In this document: positions 5,673 through 12,748 of the stretch, in pieces
How positions within the stretch are numbered: position 1 is the stretch's first letter
How the letters are laid out: every line of letters starts with the position of its first letter
NCBI GenBank assembly: GCA_003456155.1
Contig: DMPC01000137.1
Span: forward strand, 18,063 to 32,890
Origin: Actinomycetota bacterium
GTDB lineage: Bacteria; Actinomycetota; Actinomycetes; S36-B12
DNA length: 14,828 nt
Direction: 5' to 3'
Translations under genes and position numbers: made by a program
The notes under the pieces: generated by a model
Told to the model about the DNA's origin: nothing
The model's database searches: none
What the model saw: the letters and a program-made list of their open reading frames with translations, nothing else

Positions 5673-6713
5673 ATGAAGCCGGTGCACCAGCACCCCGCCT
5701 GGTTCGGCTCGGTTATGGGGACGGGAGCGACCGCCGTCGTCCTGCTCGGCCAGTCAGAGGTCTGGGGCATCGCCTGGCTGAGCGGGGTTGCGGTGGCCTT
5801 CCTGCTGCTGGCCAGCCTGCTCGCCATCGCCCTGTGGCCCCGATACGGCCGGCGCATCGCGAATCGGGCTGAGCTCGTCGCGGAACTCGGCGACCCCGGC
5901 CATGGCGCCATGCTCGCCACGCTGCCGGCGGGCCTGCTCATCCTCGCGGTGGCCTGGGCCCGCGTCGGCCCGGTGTTCATCCCGGTCACGGCAGCGGTCT
6001 GGATCGACATCGTGCTCGCGGGCCTCGGCCTGGTCCTGGCCCTCGGCCTCGGCATCACCTGGGCCCATGCGATCGCCTCGAACACCCACGACCTCGCATC
6101 GGTCAACGGCGGCTGGCTCATCCCTCCGGTGATGAACCTGATCGTGCCGCTCACCCTCGTTCCCGTCATGCTGCGGTATCCCGATCAGGCGCCCTGGCTC
6201 ATGGTGGTGGCCTTCGCGTTCCTCGGCATCGGCACGGTCCTCTTCCTTGCCATGTTCACGCTCGTCATCGCCCGACTGGCCCTGCGCCCTCGGCAGCCGG
6301 CCCAGATGGCGCCCTCCCTGTGGATCCCGCTGGCCCCTGCCGGCATCCTCGGCTTCGCCCTGATCCGCCTGCTCCAGACGGGGCAGGAGGTGGGCCTGCC
6401 GGGATTCGACTCCGCGACGGCGGGCGTGATCGTCGCCAGCATGGGGATCGGTCTGGGCCTGTGGTGGGCCCTGTTCGCCGGCTACGAGCAGTGGCGCCTG
6501 ATGCGCGAGGCAGGCGTGCCCGTCCATCCCGGCTGGTGGGGGTATGTCTTCCCCCTGGCGGCGATGACGCTCTCCATCACCGCGGTGGGCACCGCGATGG
6601 ACACGACGCCTGTGCAGGTCGCCGGTGCTGTGGCCGCGGTGATCCTCCTGGGGGTCTGGCTGACGGTAGCGGTCCGCACCGCCGGCTTGGTCAGGCACGC
6701 ATCTGCTCGCTAG
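5673..6713 (+). CDS. TDT/SLAC1-family transporter (tellurite-resistance/dicarboxylate/sulfite exporter family)
   Basis: The 346-aa protein has about ten transmembrane helices and matches the TDT (TehA/Mae1/Ssu1/SLAC1) family. Seen motifs are an N-terminal HPAWFGSVMGTGATAV, GGWLIPPVMNLIVP in the middle, WIPLAPAGILGFALIRL, and HPGWWGYVFPLAAMTLSITA near the end. Family members move anions: dicarboxylates, sulfite (Ssu1), chloride or nitrate. Here the CsoR/CstR-like operator immediately upstream favours sulfite or another sulfur anion, but this is inference. ATG 5673 has an excellent GGAGGAGG (5659-5666) 6 nt upstream. It is divergent from the CPxC membrane protein gene. It is probably transcribed alone: a 75-bp gap precedes the decarboxylase gene. 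Confidence 0.85.
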   Translation: MKPVHQHPAWFGSVMGTGATAVVLLGQSEVWGIAWLSGVAVAFLLLASLLAIALWPRYGRRIANRAELVAELGDPGHGAMLATLPAGLLILAVAWARVGPVFIPVTAAVWIDIVLAGLGLVLALGLGITWAHAIASNTHDLASVNGGWLIPPVMNLIVPLTLVPVMLRYPDQAPWLMVVAFAFLGIGTVLFLAMFTLVIARLALRPRQPAQMAPSLWIPLAPAGILGFALIRLLQTGQEVGLPGFDSATAGVIVASMGIGLGLWWALFAGYEQWRLMREAGVPVHPGWWGYVFPLAAMTLSITAVGTAMDTTPVQVAGAVAAVILLGVWLTVAVRTAGLVRHASAR

Positions 6714-6788
6714 CATCCTGACGACGCCTGCTGGCAGAACGGCTGACGGCGCGTCCTCCGGCCCTGCCGGCGACGTGGGGATGTCTCC

Positions 6789-8201
6789 GTGACCCTTCAC
6801 TCCTCCGGTGCTGACGAATCCGCCTCGCCCGACCCGGCGCGCATGCACCGGCCCGATCCCGACATGGTCCGGGACATCCTCGAGTACGTCGCTGATCGGC
6901 TTCTCGAGCCCGAGGTGCCCCTCGACGGCCTCGCCGACCGGAGCCATCTCACGTCGGCCATCGATGGGCTGATCACCGAGGATGGCCGCGACTTCCGCGA
7001 AGTGCTCGCCGTCTACCGCGATGAGCTCGCACCGACGGTGCTGTCGGCCGACAGCCCACGGATGTTCAGCTTCATCCCCTCCGCCCCCACCAAGGCATCG
7101 CTGCTGTTCGACATGGTCGTCTCGGCCGCCTCCCTCCAGGGCATCTCCTGGTGCGAGGCCGCCGGCGCGGTGATGGCCGAGAACCAGGCGCTCCGCACCC
7201 TGGCGGATCTCGCCGGCCTTCCCGAATCCTCGGGCGGCGTCTTCGTCTCCGGTGGCTCCGCGGCCAACCTCTCGGCCCTCGTCGTCGCCCGAGACACCAT
7301 GCGCAGGCGTCGGGCCACCGCAGGCCTTCCCGACGTTCCCCTCCGGGTCGTGGTGAGCGACCAGGCACACTCGTCGATTGCCAACAGTCTCGGCATCACG
7401 ATGATGTCGGCCCTGATCGTCCCGACGACGGGCACCTCGGGTGTCCTGACCGGCGAGGCCGTCCGCGTCGCCGTCGGCTCGGACCCGGATCCCTCGGACA
7501 TCTGCGCCGTCGTCGCGACGTCGGGCACCACGAATGCCGGCATCATCGACGACATCGCCGGGCTCGGTCAGGTGGCGAGGGAGCACGGCTGGTGGTTCCA
7601 TGTCGACGGTGCCTACGGCGGGGCGGGCATCCTCGTCCCGTCGCTACGACATCGCTATGCCGGGATCGAGCAGGCCGACTCTCTGGTCATGGACCCGCAC
7701 AAGTGGTGGTTCGCGCCCTTCGACTGCGCAGCGCTGCTCTACCGCGAGCCGTGGCTGGCCGCTGCCGTCCACACTCAGAACGCCTCCTATCTCGACGTCA
7801 TCCACGGCGACTCCGCCGACCTCAATCCCAGTGACCTCGCCCATCACCTCACCCGACGAGCGAGGGGCCTGCCCCTGTGGTTCTCGCTCGCCGTGAACGG
7901 CATCGGGGCCTACCGGGATGCCGTGGCCCATGGCCTCGATCTCGCGTCCTATGCGGCCGAGCGCCTCCGCGAGCGTGCTGACTGCGAACTCGTCCGGGAG
8001 CCGGACCTGTCGATCGTCCTGTTCCGCCGGCAGGGGTGGACGGAGGAGGACTATGCGCAGTGGTCCACCCGGCTGCTGCAGGAACAGCGTGCCTTCGTCA
8101 CGTCCAGTCGCTGGCGCGGTGAGGTCGTCGGGCGGCTGGTCTTCCTGCACCCGGCGACGACGCGGCAGATGGTCGACGAGGCCATCGACGCCCTGGACTG
8201 A
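6789..8201 (+). CDS. Group II pyridoxal-phosphate-dependent amino acid decarboxylase
   Basis: The 470-aa product has the fold-type I PLP decarboxylase architecture (aromatic amino acid, glutamate and diaminobutyrate decarboxylases). Visible residues are the GGSAANLSAL phosphate-binding loop (155-164), His194 in DQAHSS (ring stacking), SGTTNAG (245-251), Asp273 in HVDGAYGG (pairs with the pyridine nitrogen) and the PLP lysine Lys305 in DPHKWWFAPFDCAAL. Length is typical (about 450-520). GTG 6789 has a TGGGG 8 nt upstream; ATG 6843 is an alternative that removes an acidic, low-complexity N terminus. The family is firm, but the substrate (tryptophan/tyrosine/DOPA, glutamate or diaminobutyrate) cannot be read off. 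A polytopic membrane protein gene starts 22 bp after the stop, suggesting an operon. Confidence 0.88.
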   Translation: MTLHSSGADESASPDPARMHRPDPDMVRDILEYVADRLLEPEVPLDGLADRSHLTSAIDGLITEDGRDFREVLAVYRDELAPTVLSADSPRMFSFIPSAPTKASLLFDMVVSAASLQGISWCEAAGAVMAENQALRTLADLAGLPESSGGVFVSGGSAANLSALVVARDTMRRRRATAGLPDVPLRVVVSDQAHSSIANSLGITMMSALIVPTTGTSGVLTGEAVRVAVGSDPDPSDICAVVATSGTTNAGIIDDIAGLGQVAREHGWWFHVDGAYGGAGILVPSLRHRYAGIEQADSLVMDPHKWWFAPFDCAALLYREPWLAAAVHTQNASYLDVIHGDSADLNPSDLAHHLTRRARGLPLWFSLAVNGIGAYRDAVAHGLDLASYAAERLRERADCELVREPDLSIVLFRRQGWTEEDYAQWSTRLLQEQRAFVTSSRWRGEVVGRLVFLHPATTRQMVDEAIDALD

Positions 8202-8223
8202 GACCGGCTGGTTGGATGCGCGG

Positions 8224-8898
8224 GTGGGTCTCCTCGGTCTGATCGGTCAGACCATCCTGCTGGGCGTGGGTGCCGCCTTCACCCCGTCGTTGGTGGCCCT
8301 TCAGGTCATGGTGTGCTCCCAGGACCCTTGGCGCAGGCGGGCGCTCGCGGTCGCGGTCGGCGGATCGTCCGCCTTCCTTCTCGTCGGCGGACTCCTGCTC
8401 CTGGGGTTCACCCAGCTGCCGGAGGTCCCGGCCGCTCCGAGCACGGTCATGGTCGCGCTGCGGCTGGTCGCCGCTGCGGTGCTGATCGTGCTGGCTGTCG
8501 TGCTCTTCCTGCCACACCCCGGGCTCCAGGGGCGGATGGATCGCGATATCACCGGATACGTGCAGCGCGCCTCGCCGTGGGTCTTCCTGGGGGTGGCGTT
8601 CGCCCTGAGCATCAAGGACGTGTCGTCCTTCGTCATGCTGGCGCCCGCCATCCACGACATCGCGGTATCGGGTGTTGACGTCGTGGTGGAGACCCTGCTG
8701 CTCGTCCTCCTCTTCGCCCTGGCCCTCTCCCCGGTGCTGGTACCCCCGCTGGCGCGCCTGCTCTTCGGCCACCGGGCCGATCAGGCCTTCGGGGCGCTGT
8801 ACCGCTTCGCCCTGGACCACGAGTTCCGGATCATGAGCGCGATGGCGGCCGTTATCGGGATCTACCTCGGGGTGACGGGCCTGTCGATGCTGGCGTGA
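8224..8898 (+). CDS. GAP/Sap-like polytopic membrane protein (LysE-like topology)
   Basis: The 224-aa product is a polytopic membrane protein with about six hydrophobic segments (from VGLLGLIGQTILLGVGAAF through IGIYLGVTGLSML). It has a charged loop between helices 1 and 2 (SQDPWRRRA) and a soluble loop LPHPGLQGRMDRD before the second half. This resembles the GAP family (Sap, sulfolipid-1-addressing protein), small LysE-related membrane proteins linked in mycobacteria to glycolipid transport. The similarity is of pattern, not strong identity. Start choice is uncertain: GTG 8224 with a weak GGTTGGA upstream, or TTG 8212; there is no in-frame ATG. It lies 22 bp after the decarboxylase gene and is probably co-transcribed. 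An export role for the decarboxylase product is possible but speculative. Confidence 0.65.
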   Translation: MGLLGLIGQTILLGVGAAFTPSLVALQVMVCSQDPWRRRALAVAVGGSSAFLLVGGLLLLGFTQLPEVPAAPSTVMVALRLVAAAVLIVLAVVLFLPHPGLQGRMDRDITGYVQRASPWVFLGVAFALSIKDVSSFVMLAPAIHDIAVSGVDVVVETLLLVLLFALALSPVLVPPLARLLFGHRADQAFGALYRFALDHEFRIMSAMAAVIGIYLGVTGLSMLA

Positions 8899-8937
8899 CG
8901 TCGCTCCTCCCGTGCGGGCGACACGGCCTGGCAGATG

Positions 8938-8968
8938 TTGCGGGGGACGGGGGCCTTGCGGCTATCCT
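8938..8968 (+). promoter_or_regulatory. Putative promoter of the DUF3145 gene
   Basis: TTGCGG (8938-8943) and TATCCT (8963-8968) are separated by 19 bp in the 136-bp gap before the DUF3145 gene. The -10 matches the TATCCT used twice elsewhere in this window. Spacing is slightly long. The predicted 5' leader is about 60 nt. Confidence 0.45.
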
Positions 8969-9034
8969 CAAGACACGTCGATCGTGACGTCCGCTCGAGA
9001 ACGCTGGGGAAGGCGACTCTCGAAGGAGGCGGAT

Positions 9035-9580
9035 ATGACGGTCGTGGTGAACGCGAAGGGTGCTCCCGACGCCGGCCCCAGCATGGGCCCGGCACGAGGA
9101 GTCATCTTCGTTCATTCCTGCCCTCGCGCCGTCAGCCCCCATGTCGAATGGGCGCTGGCGCGGGTCTTCGGCGTGCGCGTGGCGATCGACTGGGCTGACC
9201 AGCCTGTCGCGCCCGGGGCGGTCCGCGCCGAGCTGATCTGGGGCGGTCCGCTCGGCACGGGCGCGAAGATCGCCAGTGCCCTGCACGCCTTCCGGCAGCT
9301 GCGCCATGAGGTGACCGAGGATCCCAGCCCCGGCCGGGAGGGGGAGCGCTTCTCCTTCACCCCGACCCTCGGACTGTTCCGGGCGACGATCGGCGTGCAC
9401 GGCGACGTCATGGTTCCCGAGGATCGGCTGCGTGCTGCTGTCGCGCAGGTCGCGACCTCCGGTGAGTCCCTGGTCGACGAGATAGCCCGGCTGGTCGGTG
9501 AGCCGTGGGACGAGGAGCTCGAGCCCTTCCGGTGCGCGCACGAGGGTTCGACCGTCCGCGTCCTGCACCAGGTCGTCTGA
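9035..9580 (+). CDS. DUF3145 family protein
   Basis: The 181-aa product matches DUF3145, a conserved actinobacterial family of unknown function. Typical segments are GVIFVHSCPRAVSPHVEWAL near the N terminus, AELIWGGPLGTGAKIASALH, HEVTEDPSPGREGERFSFTP, GVHGDVMVPEDRLRAA, and a C terminus of WDEELEPFR then VRVLHQVV. It has no signal peptide or membrane segment, so is cytoplasmic. ATG 9035 is set by GAAGGAGG (9022-9029) with a 5-nt spacer. In Streptomyces the homologue lies beside fabF at the end of the fabD-fabH-acpP-fabF cluster. The same neighbourhood is kept here, although the gene is inverted and converges on accD. This link hints at a role near fatty-acid synthesis, which is unproven. Confidence 0.9.
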   Translation: MTVVVNAKGAPDAGPSMGPARGVIFVHSCPRAVSPHVEWALARVFGVRVAIDWADQPVAPGAVRAELIWGGPLGTGAKIASALHAFRQLRHEVTEDPSPGREGERFSFTPTLGLFRATIGVHGDVMVPEDRLRAAVAQVATSGESLVDEIARLVGEPWDEELEPFRCAHEGSTVRVLHQVV

Positions 9581-9585
9581 TCGTC

Positions 9586-9604
9586 TCTCCCGCGTCGCGG
9601 GAGA
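9586..9604 (+). terminator. Hairpin terminator after the DUF3145 gene
   Basis: TCTCCCGC-GTC-GCGGGAGA is a perfect 8-bp stem with a 3-nt loop starting 5 nt after the stop codon. There is no T run, as is common for actinobacterial hairpin terminators. Confidence 0.7.
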
Positions 9605-9649
9605 ACTGAGCGTGGGACTGTCTGCCCGGCGTGCTGACGATCACGTGTC

Positions 9650-9678
9650 CCGGTCGACGCAGCCCGCCCGTCGACCGG
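9650..9678 (-). terminator. Hairpin terminator after accD, end of the fatty-acid operon
   Basis: CCGGTCGACG (9650-9659) and CGTCGACCGG (9669-9678) form a perfect 10-bp stem with a 9-nt loop. With a 1-nt bulge, two more pairs (GT/AC) can be added. On the - strand it begins 4 nt after the accD stop codon. No T run is present. Confidence 0.7.
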
Positions 9679-9682
9679 ACCG

Positions 9683-11086
9683 CTACAGCGGGATGTTCCC
9701 GTGCTGGCCGCGATGCCCGGGGGTGTCCGAGAGCACGCGGGCCACGGTCGAGCGGGTGAGAGCCGGATCGACCACCGCATCCACCACGCCCATCTCGACG
9801 GCGCGGGCTATGCCGCCGGAGATGACCTCATGCTCCGCTGCGAGCTCGAGCTCCACCTGGGCCCGGGCGTCCTCGGGAACCTCGGCCAGCCGCCGCCGGT
9901 GCAGGATGCGGATGGCAGCCACAGCACCCATGACCGCAACTTCGGCATCGGGCCATGCGAACACCTTGGTCGCTCCGAGCGAGGCGGAGTTCATGGCGAC
10001 GTACGCGCCGCCGTAGGCCTTTCGCGTGACGACCGTGACCCTCGGGACAACGCATTCGGCGAAGGCGTGCAGGAGCTTGGCCCCGCGGCGCACGACCCCC
10101 TCCCACTCCTGTCCGACACCGGGGAGGTAGCCGGGAACGTCCACGAGGACGACCAGCGGCACGGCGAAGGCGTCGCACATGCGGACGAACCGAGCCGCCT
10201 TCTCGGCACTGTTGGAGTCCAGGCAGCCGCCGAGGCGCAGGGGATTGTTCGCGACGATGCCGACCGTGCGCCCGCCCAGCCGGCCCAGACCGACCGTGAT
10301 GTTGGGGGCCCATCGGGCATGCAGCTCGACGAAGGTCCCGGCATCGCAGAACTGCTCGATCATCGGATGCACGTCGTACGCGCGACGGGACGACTCCGGC
10401 AGGTTGGCCCCCAGATCGACGTCATGGATGGACTCCACGTCGAGAGAGCCCTGGTATCCCAGGAGGGTCGCGAGGGTGCGGGCCCGCTCGAGAGCCTCCT
10501 CCTCCGACTCGGTCGTGATGTGCACGACACCGCTGCGGCGGCCATGCGGCTCGGGGCCGCCGAGCCGGTCCATGTCGACGTCCTCACCGGTGACGGAGCG
10601 CACGACCTCCGGACCCGTGACGAAGATGCGGCCGGCAGGTCCGAGGATGACGATGTCGGTGAGCGCGGGTCCATAGGCCGCACCGCCGGCGGCAGGCCCC
10701 AGCACGACCGAGATCTGGGGCACCTTGCCGGAGATCCTGGTCTGGGCTGCGAAGACTCGCCCGACGCCATCCAGGCTCGCCACGCCCTCGCGAAGGCGGG
10801 CTCCCCCCGAGTGCCAGAGTCCAATCACGGGCGCGGAGTCGGCGAAGGCCCGGTCGTAGGCGGTGATGATCGCCCGGCAGCCCTCGAATCCCATCGCCCC
10901 GCCCTGCACCGTCGGGTCGGTGCAGAACGCCACGACGTGGGTGCCGTTCGCCCGCCCCACGGCAGCGATGACGCCGCGGTCGTCGACCGGAGAGATCGGG
11001 GTGAACTCCCCGTCGTCGAAGAACTTCCCCAGGCGGACCAGGGGATGACGCGGATCGAGCTCGGTCTCTGCGGTCGCGGGGGTCAT
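9683..11086 (-). CDS. accD: Acetyl-/propionyl-CoA carboxylase beta (carboxyltransferase) subunit, AccD6 type
   Basis: The 467-aa product is the carboxyltransferase beta subunit of an acyl-CoA carboxylase; it transfers CO2 from biotin to acetyl-CoA to make malonyl-CoA. Oxyanion-hole and CoA-binding segments are seen: SGGARLREG (93-101), GPAAGGAAYGPALTD (130-144) and NNPLRLGGCLDSNSAEKAAR (280-299), then VDVPGYLPGVGQE (315-327). Near the active site it reads GATKVFAWPDAEVAVMGA, and the protein ends in GNIPL. Both resemble mycobacterial AccD6 rather than propionyl-CoA carboxylase PccB, where an Asp lies before the AWP. ATG 11086 follows the fabF stop by 1 nt and has AGGAG 8 nt upstream, so the two are coupled. 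Gene order fabD-...-fabF-accD parallels the mycobacterial fabD-acpM-kasA-kasB-accD6 cluster. The biotin-carrying alpha subunit is not in the window. Confidence 0.92.
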   Translation of the reverse strand: MTPATAETELDPRHPLVRLGKFFDDGEFTPISPVDDRGVIAAVGRANGTHVVAFCTDPTVQGGAMGFEGCRAIITAYDRAFADSAPVIGLWHSGGARLREGVASLDGVGRVFAAQTRISGKVPQISVVLGPAAGGAAYGPALTDIVILGPAGRIFVTGPEVVRSVTGEDVDMDRLGGPEPHGRRSGVVHITTESEEEALERARTLATLLGYQGSLDVESIHDVDLGANLPESSRRAYDVHPMIEQFCDAGTFVELHARWAPNITVGLGRLGGRTVGIVANNPLRLGGCLDSNSAEKAARFVRMCDAFAVPLVVLVDVPGYLPGVGQEWEGVVRRGAKLLHAFAECVVPRVTVVTRKAYGGAYVAMNSASLGATKVFAWPDAEVAVMGAVAAIRILHRRRLAEVPEDARAQVELELAAEHEVISGGIARAVEMGVVDAVVDPALTRSTVARVLSDTPGHRGQHGNIPL

Positions 11087-11087
11087 G

Positions 11088-12320
11088 TCATGCGCTCCTG
11101 AACACGAGGGCGACGTCATGGCCGCCGAATCCGAACGAGTTGTTGAGGGCGGCGATGTCTCCCTGCGGAAGCGCACGGGGTGCTCCGGCGGCGACGTCGA
11201 GGGTGATCTCCGGATCCTTGTCGACGAGGTTCGCCGTTGGCGGCACGAGGCGGTCGCGCAGTGCGAGGAGAGTGAAGACCGACTCGATCGCCCCGGCACC
11301 GCCGAGAAGGTGCCCGGTCATCGACTTCGTTCCGGTGACGACGACGTTGTCGGTGTGGGCACCGAGGGCCGCCCGGATCGCCACCGACTCCGCGATGTCG
11401 CCCTGCGGCGTCGAGGTGGCGTGGGCATTGATGTGCACGATGTCGGAAGCGCTCATGCCGGCGTCCTCGAGGGCGAAGCCGATCGCGCGCGCAGCACCCA
11501 GACCCTCCGGATCCGGCTGGGCGATGTGGTGACCGTCAGAGGTCAGCCCCGCGCCACCGTAGATCCCGAGCACCGTGGCGCCGCGTGCGGCGGCGAAGTC
11601 CGCGGACTCCAGGACGAGCACGCCCGATCCCTCGCCCATCACGAACCCGTCGCGACCGAGGTCGTACGGCCGTGAGGCTGCGGTGGGGTCGTCGTTGCGT
11701 GTCGACAGAGCGCGCATCGCGGCGAAACCGGCCATGGTGATCGGATGGATGACGGCCTCGGTCCCTCCGCAGATGACGACGTCGGCACGACCGGTCTGGA
11801 TCATGCGCGCGGCGTAGGAGACAGCCTCGGCCCCGGAGGCGCAGGCGCTCACCTGGCCGTGGACCCCGGCCCGGGCACCGACCTCGAGGCCGACGATGGC
11901 AGCGGGACCGTTGGGCATGATCTGCGTGACCATGTGGGGGGAGATCCGTGAGGGTCCGCGATCCAGCAGGGTGTCGTAGGCATCCATCAACGAGGTCAGT
12001 CCGCCCATGCCGGTGGAGATCACGGCGCCCAGGCGGTTCGGGTCGACGTCCGGTCGACCGGCCTGCGCCCACGCCTCGCGCGCAGCGACGAGTGCGGCCT
12101 GCTGACTGCGGTCGAGCCGACGCGACTCGACGCGCTCGAGGACGGAGCCCGGGTCGACTGCCATGATGCCGGCGATCTTCGCCGGCTGTTCCGCCACCCA
12201 GGGCTCGTCGATCGTGCGGATGCCGGACGTGCCGGACAGCAGGGCCTGCCAGGTGGACTCGACGTCGCCCCCGACGGGGGTGGTCATTCCCAGGCCGGTG
12301 ACAACTACCTCACGGGTCAT
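11088..12320 (-). CDS. fabF: 3-oxoacyl-[ACP] synthase II (KAS II)
   Basis: The 410-aa product condenses malonyl-ACP with acyl-ACP in each elongation round. The Cys-His-His triad of KAS I/II enzymes is visible: Cys160 in VSACASGAEAV, His300 in NAHATSTPQGD and His337 in SMTGHLLGGAGA, with Lys332 in GTKSMTGH. The C-terminal NNSFGFGGHD (393-402) is the family gate/phenylalanine loop. Length and all landmarks are normal. GTGAGGAG lies about 10 nt before ATG 12320. It is separated from acpP by 114 bp that holds a long hairpin, and from accD by 1 nt. Only one KAS II gene is present here, unlike the kasA/kasB pair of mycobacteria. Confidence 0.95.
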   Translation of the reverse strand: MTREVVVTGLGMTTPVGGDVESTWQALLSGTSGIRTIDEPWVAEQPAKIAGIMAVDPGSVLERVESRRLDRSQQAALVAAREAWAQAGRPDVDPNRLGAVISTGMGGLTSLMDAYDTLLDRGPSRISPHMVTQIMPNGPAAIVGLEVGARAGVHGQVSACASGAEAVSYAARMIQTGRADVVICGGTEAVIHPITMAGFAAMRALSTRNDDPTAASRPYDLGRDGFVMGEGSGVLVLESADFAAARGATVLGIYGGAGLTSDGHHIAQPDPEGLGAARAIGFALEDAGMSASDIVHINAHATSTPQGDIAESVAIRAALGAHTDNVVVTGTKSMTGHLLGGAGAIESVFTLLALRDRLVPPTANLVDKDPEITLDVAAGAPRALPQGDIAALNNSFGFGGHDVALVFRSA

Positions 12321-12353
12321 GGAAGCGGGCTCCTCACCACTCGTTGTGCTGCG

Positions 12354-12405
12354 AGCGCCGGGACCGGTGGCGCGAGGAGGGTTCCTCGGGCCACCGGTCG
12401 GCGCT
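12354..12405 (-). terminator. Long hairpin between acpP and fabF (attenuator or processing site)
   Basis: The 12354-12371 and 12390-12405 arms pair over 16 bp (AGCGCCGACCGGTGGC) with only a 2-nt GG bulge. A second perfect 6-bp stem CGAGGA-GGGT-TCCTCG (12373-12388) closes the top, separated from the lower stem by one mismatch. Total span is 52 nt, in the transcript between the acpP stop and the fabF ribosome binding site. No T run follows. A partial terminator or RNase-stop element that raises acpP over fabF is the likely role, which is inference. Confidence 0.65.
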
Positions 12406-12434
12406 GATCGGAAGCGCGGTTGTCGCGCTGGCGG

Positions 12435-12671
12435 CTACTGGTTCGCCGCGATGTAGGCGACAGCGTCGCCGACGGTCTTGAGGTTCTTGACCTCGCTGTC
12501 GGGGATCTTCACGCCCCACTTGTCCTCGGCGGCCATGACGACCTCGACCATGGAGAGGGAGTCGATGTCGAGATCATCGACGAAGGACTTGTCCGACTGG
12601 ACGTCCTCGACGGGGACCCCGGCGACCTCGTTGACGATGACGGCGAGGCCGTCGAGGATCTCCTGGCTCAT
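12435..12671 (-). CDS. acpP: Acyl carrier protein
   Basis: The 78-aa acidic product is the carrier of growing acyl chains in type II fatty-acid synthesis. The 4'-phosphopantetheine site is Ser38 in the canonical DLDIDSLSMVE segment (33-43). Helix II and the acidic recognition surface follow as usual, ending in VGDAVAYIAANQ. A GAAAGGAA ribosome binding site lies 6-7 nt before ATG 12671, the best in this operon, consistent with high ACP demand. It lies between fabH (77-bp gap) and fabF (114-bp gap). These are the only large gaps in an otherwise tightly packed operon, and both can form hairpins. Confidence 0.96.
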   Translation of the reverse strand: MSQEILDGLAVIVNEVAGVPVEDVQSDKSFVDDLDIDSLSMVEVVMAAEDKWGVKIPDSEVKNLKTVGDAVAYIAANQ

Positions 12672-12725
12672 GTGCGTTCCTTTCGGTTCCGGTGATGCGG
12701 TTGGTGTGGGTGGATGGAGTCTGGT

Positions 12726-12748
12726 GCGGGCAGAACCCTACGGCCCGC
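12726..12748 (-). terminator. Small hairpin after fabH
   Basis: GCGGGC (12726-12731) and GCCCGC (12743-12748) can pair across an 11-nt loop directly after the fabH stop codon. It is a 6-bp stem with no T run, so it is more likely a processing or stabilising element in front of acpP than a full terminator. Confidence 0.3.

Noticed and set aside
6758..6770. CCGGC-CCT-GCCGG hairpin between the transporter and decarboxylase genes
   Set aside because: It is a 5-bp stem with no T run in very GC-rich DNA, expected by chance; not strong enough to call a terminator.
5754..7601. A 615-codon open frame on the - strand antisense to the TDT transporter and decarboxylase genes
   Set aside because: It lies opposite two clearly recognisable genes, its translation is a mix of Gly, Arg, Asp, Glu and His without any domain, and long antisense frames are common in high-GC DNA.
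8899..8934. GTCGC...GCGAC inverted repeat after the GAP-like gene
   Set aside because: The 5-bp arms with a long loop are weak and compete with an inner CCC/GGG pairing; not supported as a terminator.
9701..11101. A 466-codon open frame on the + strand opposite accD
   Set aside because: The - strand frame encodes an intact AccD6-type enzyme with all motifs; the + strand frame shows only shadow composition.
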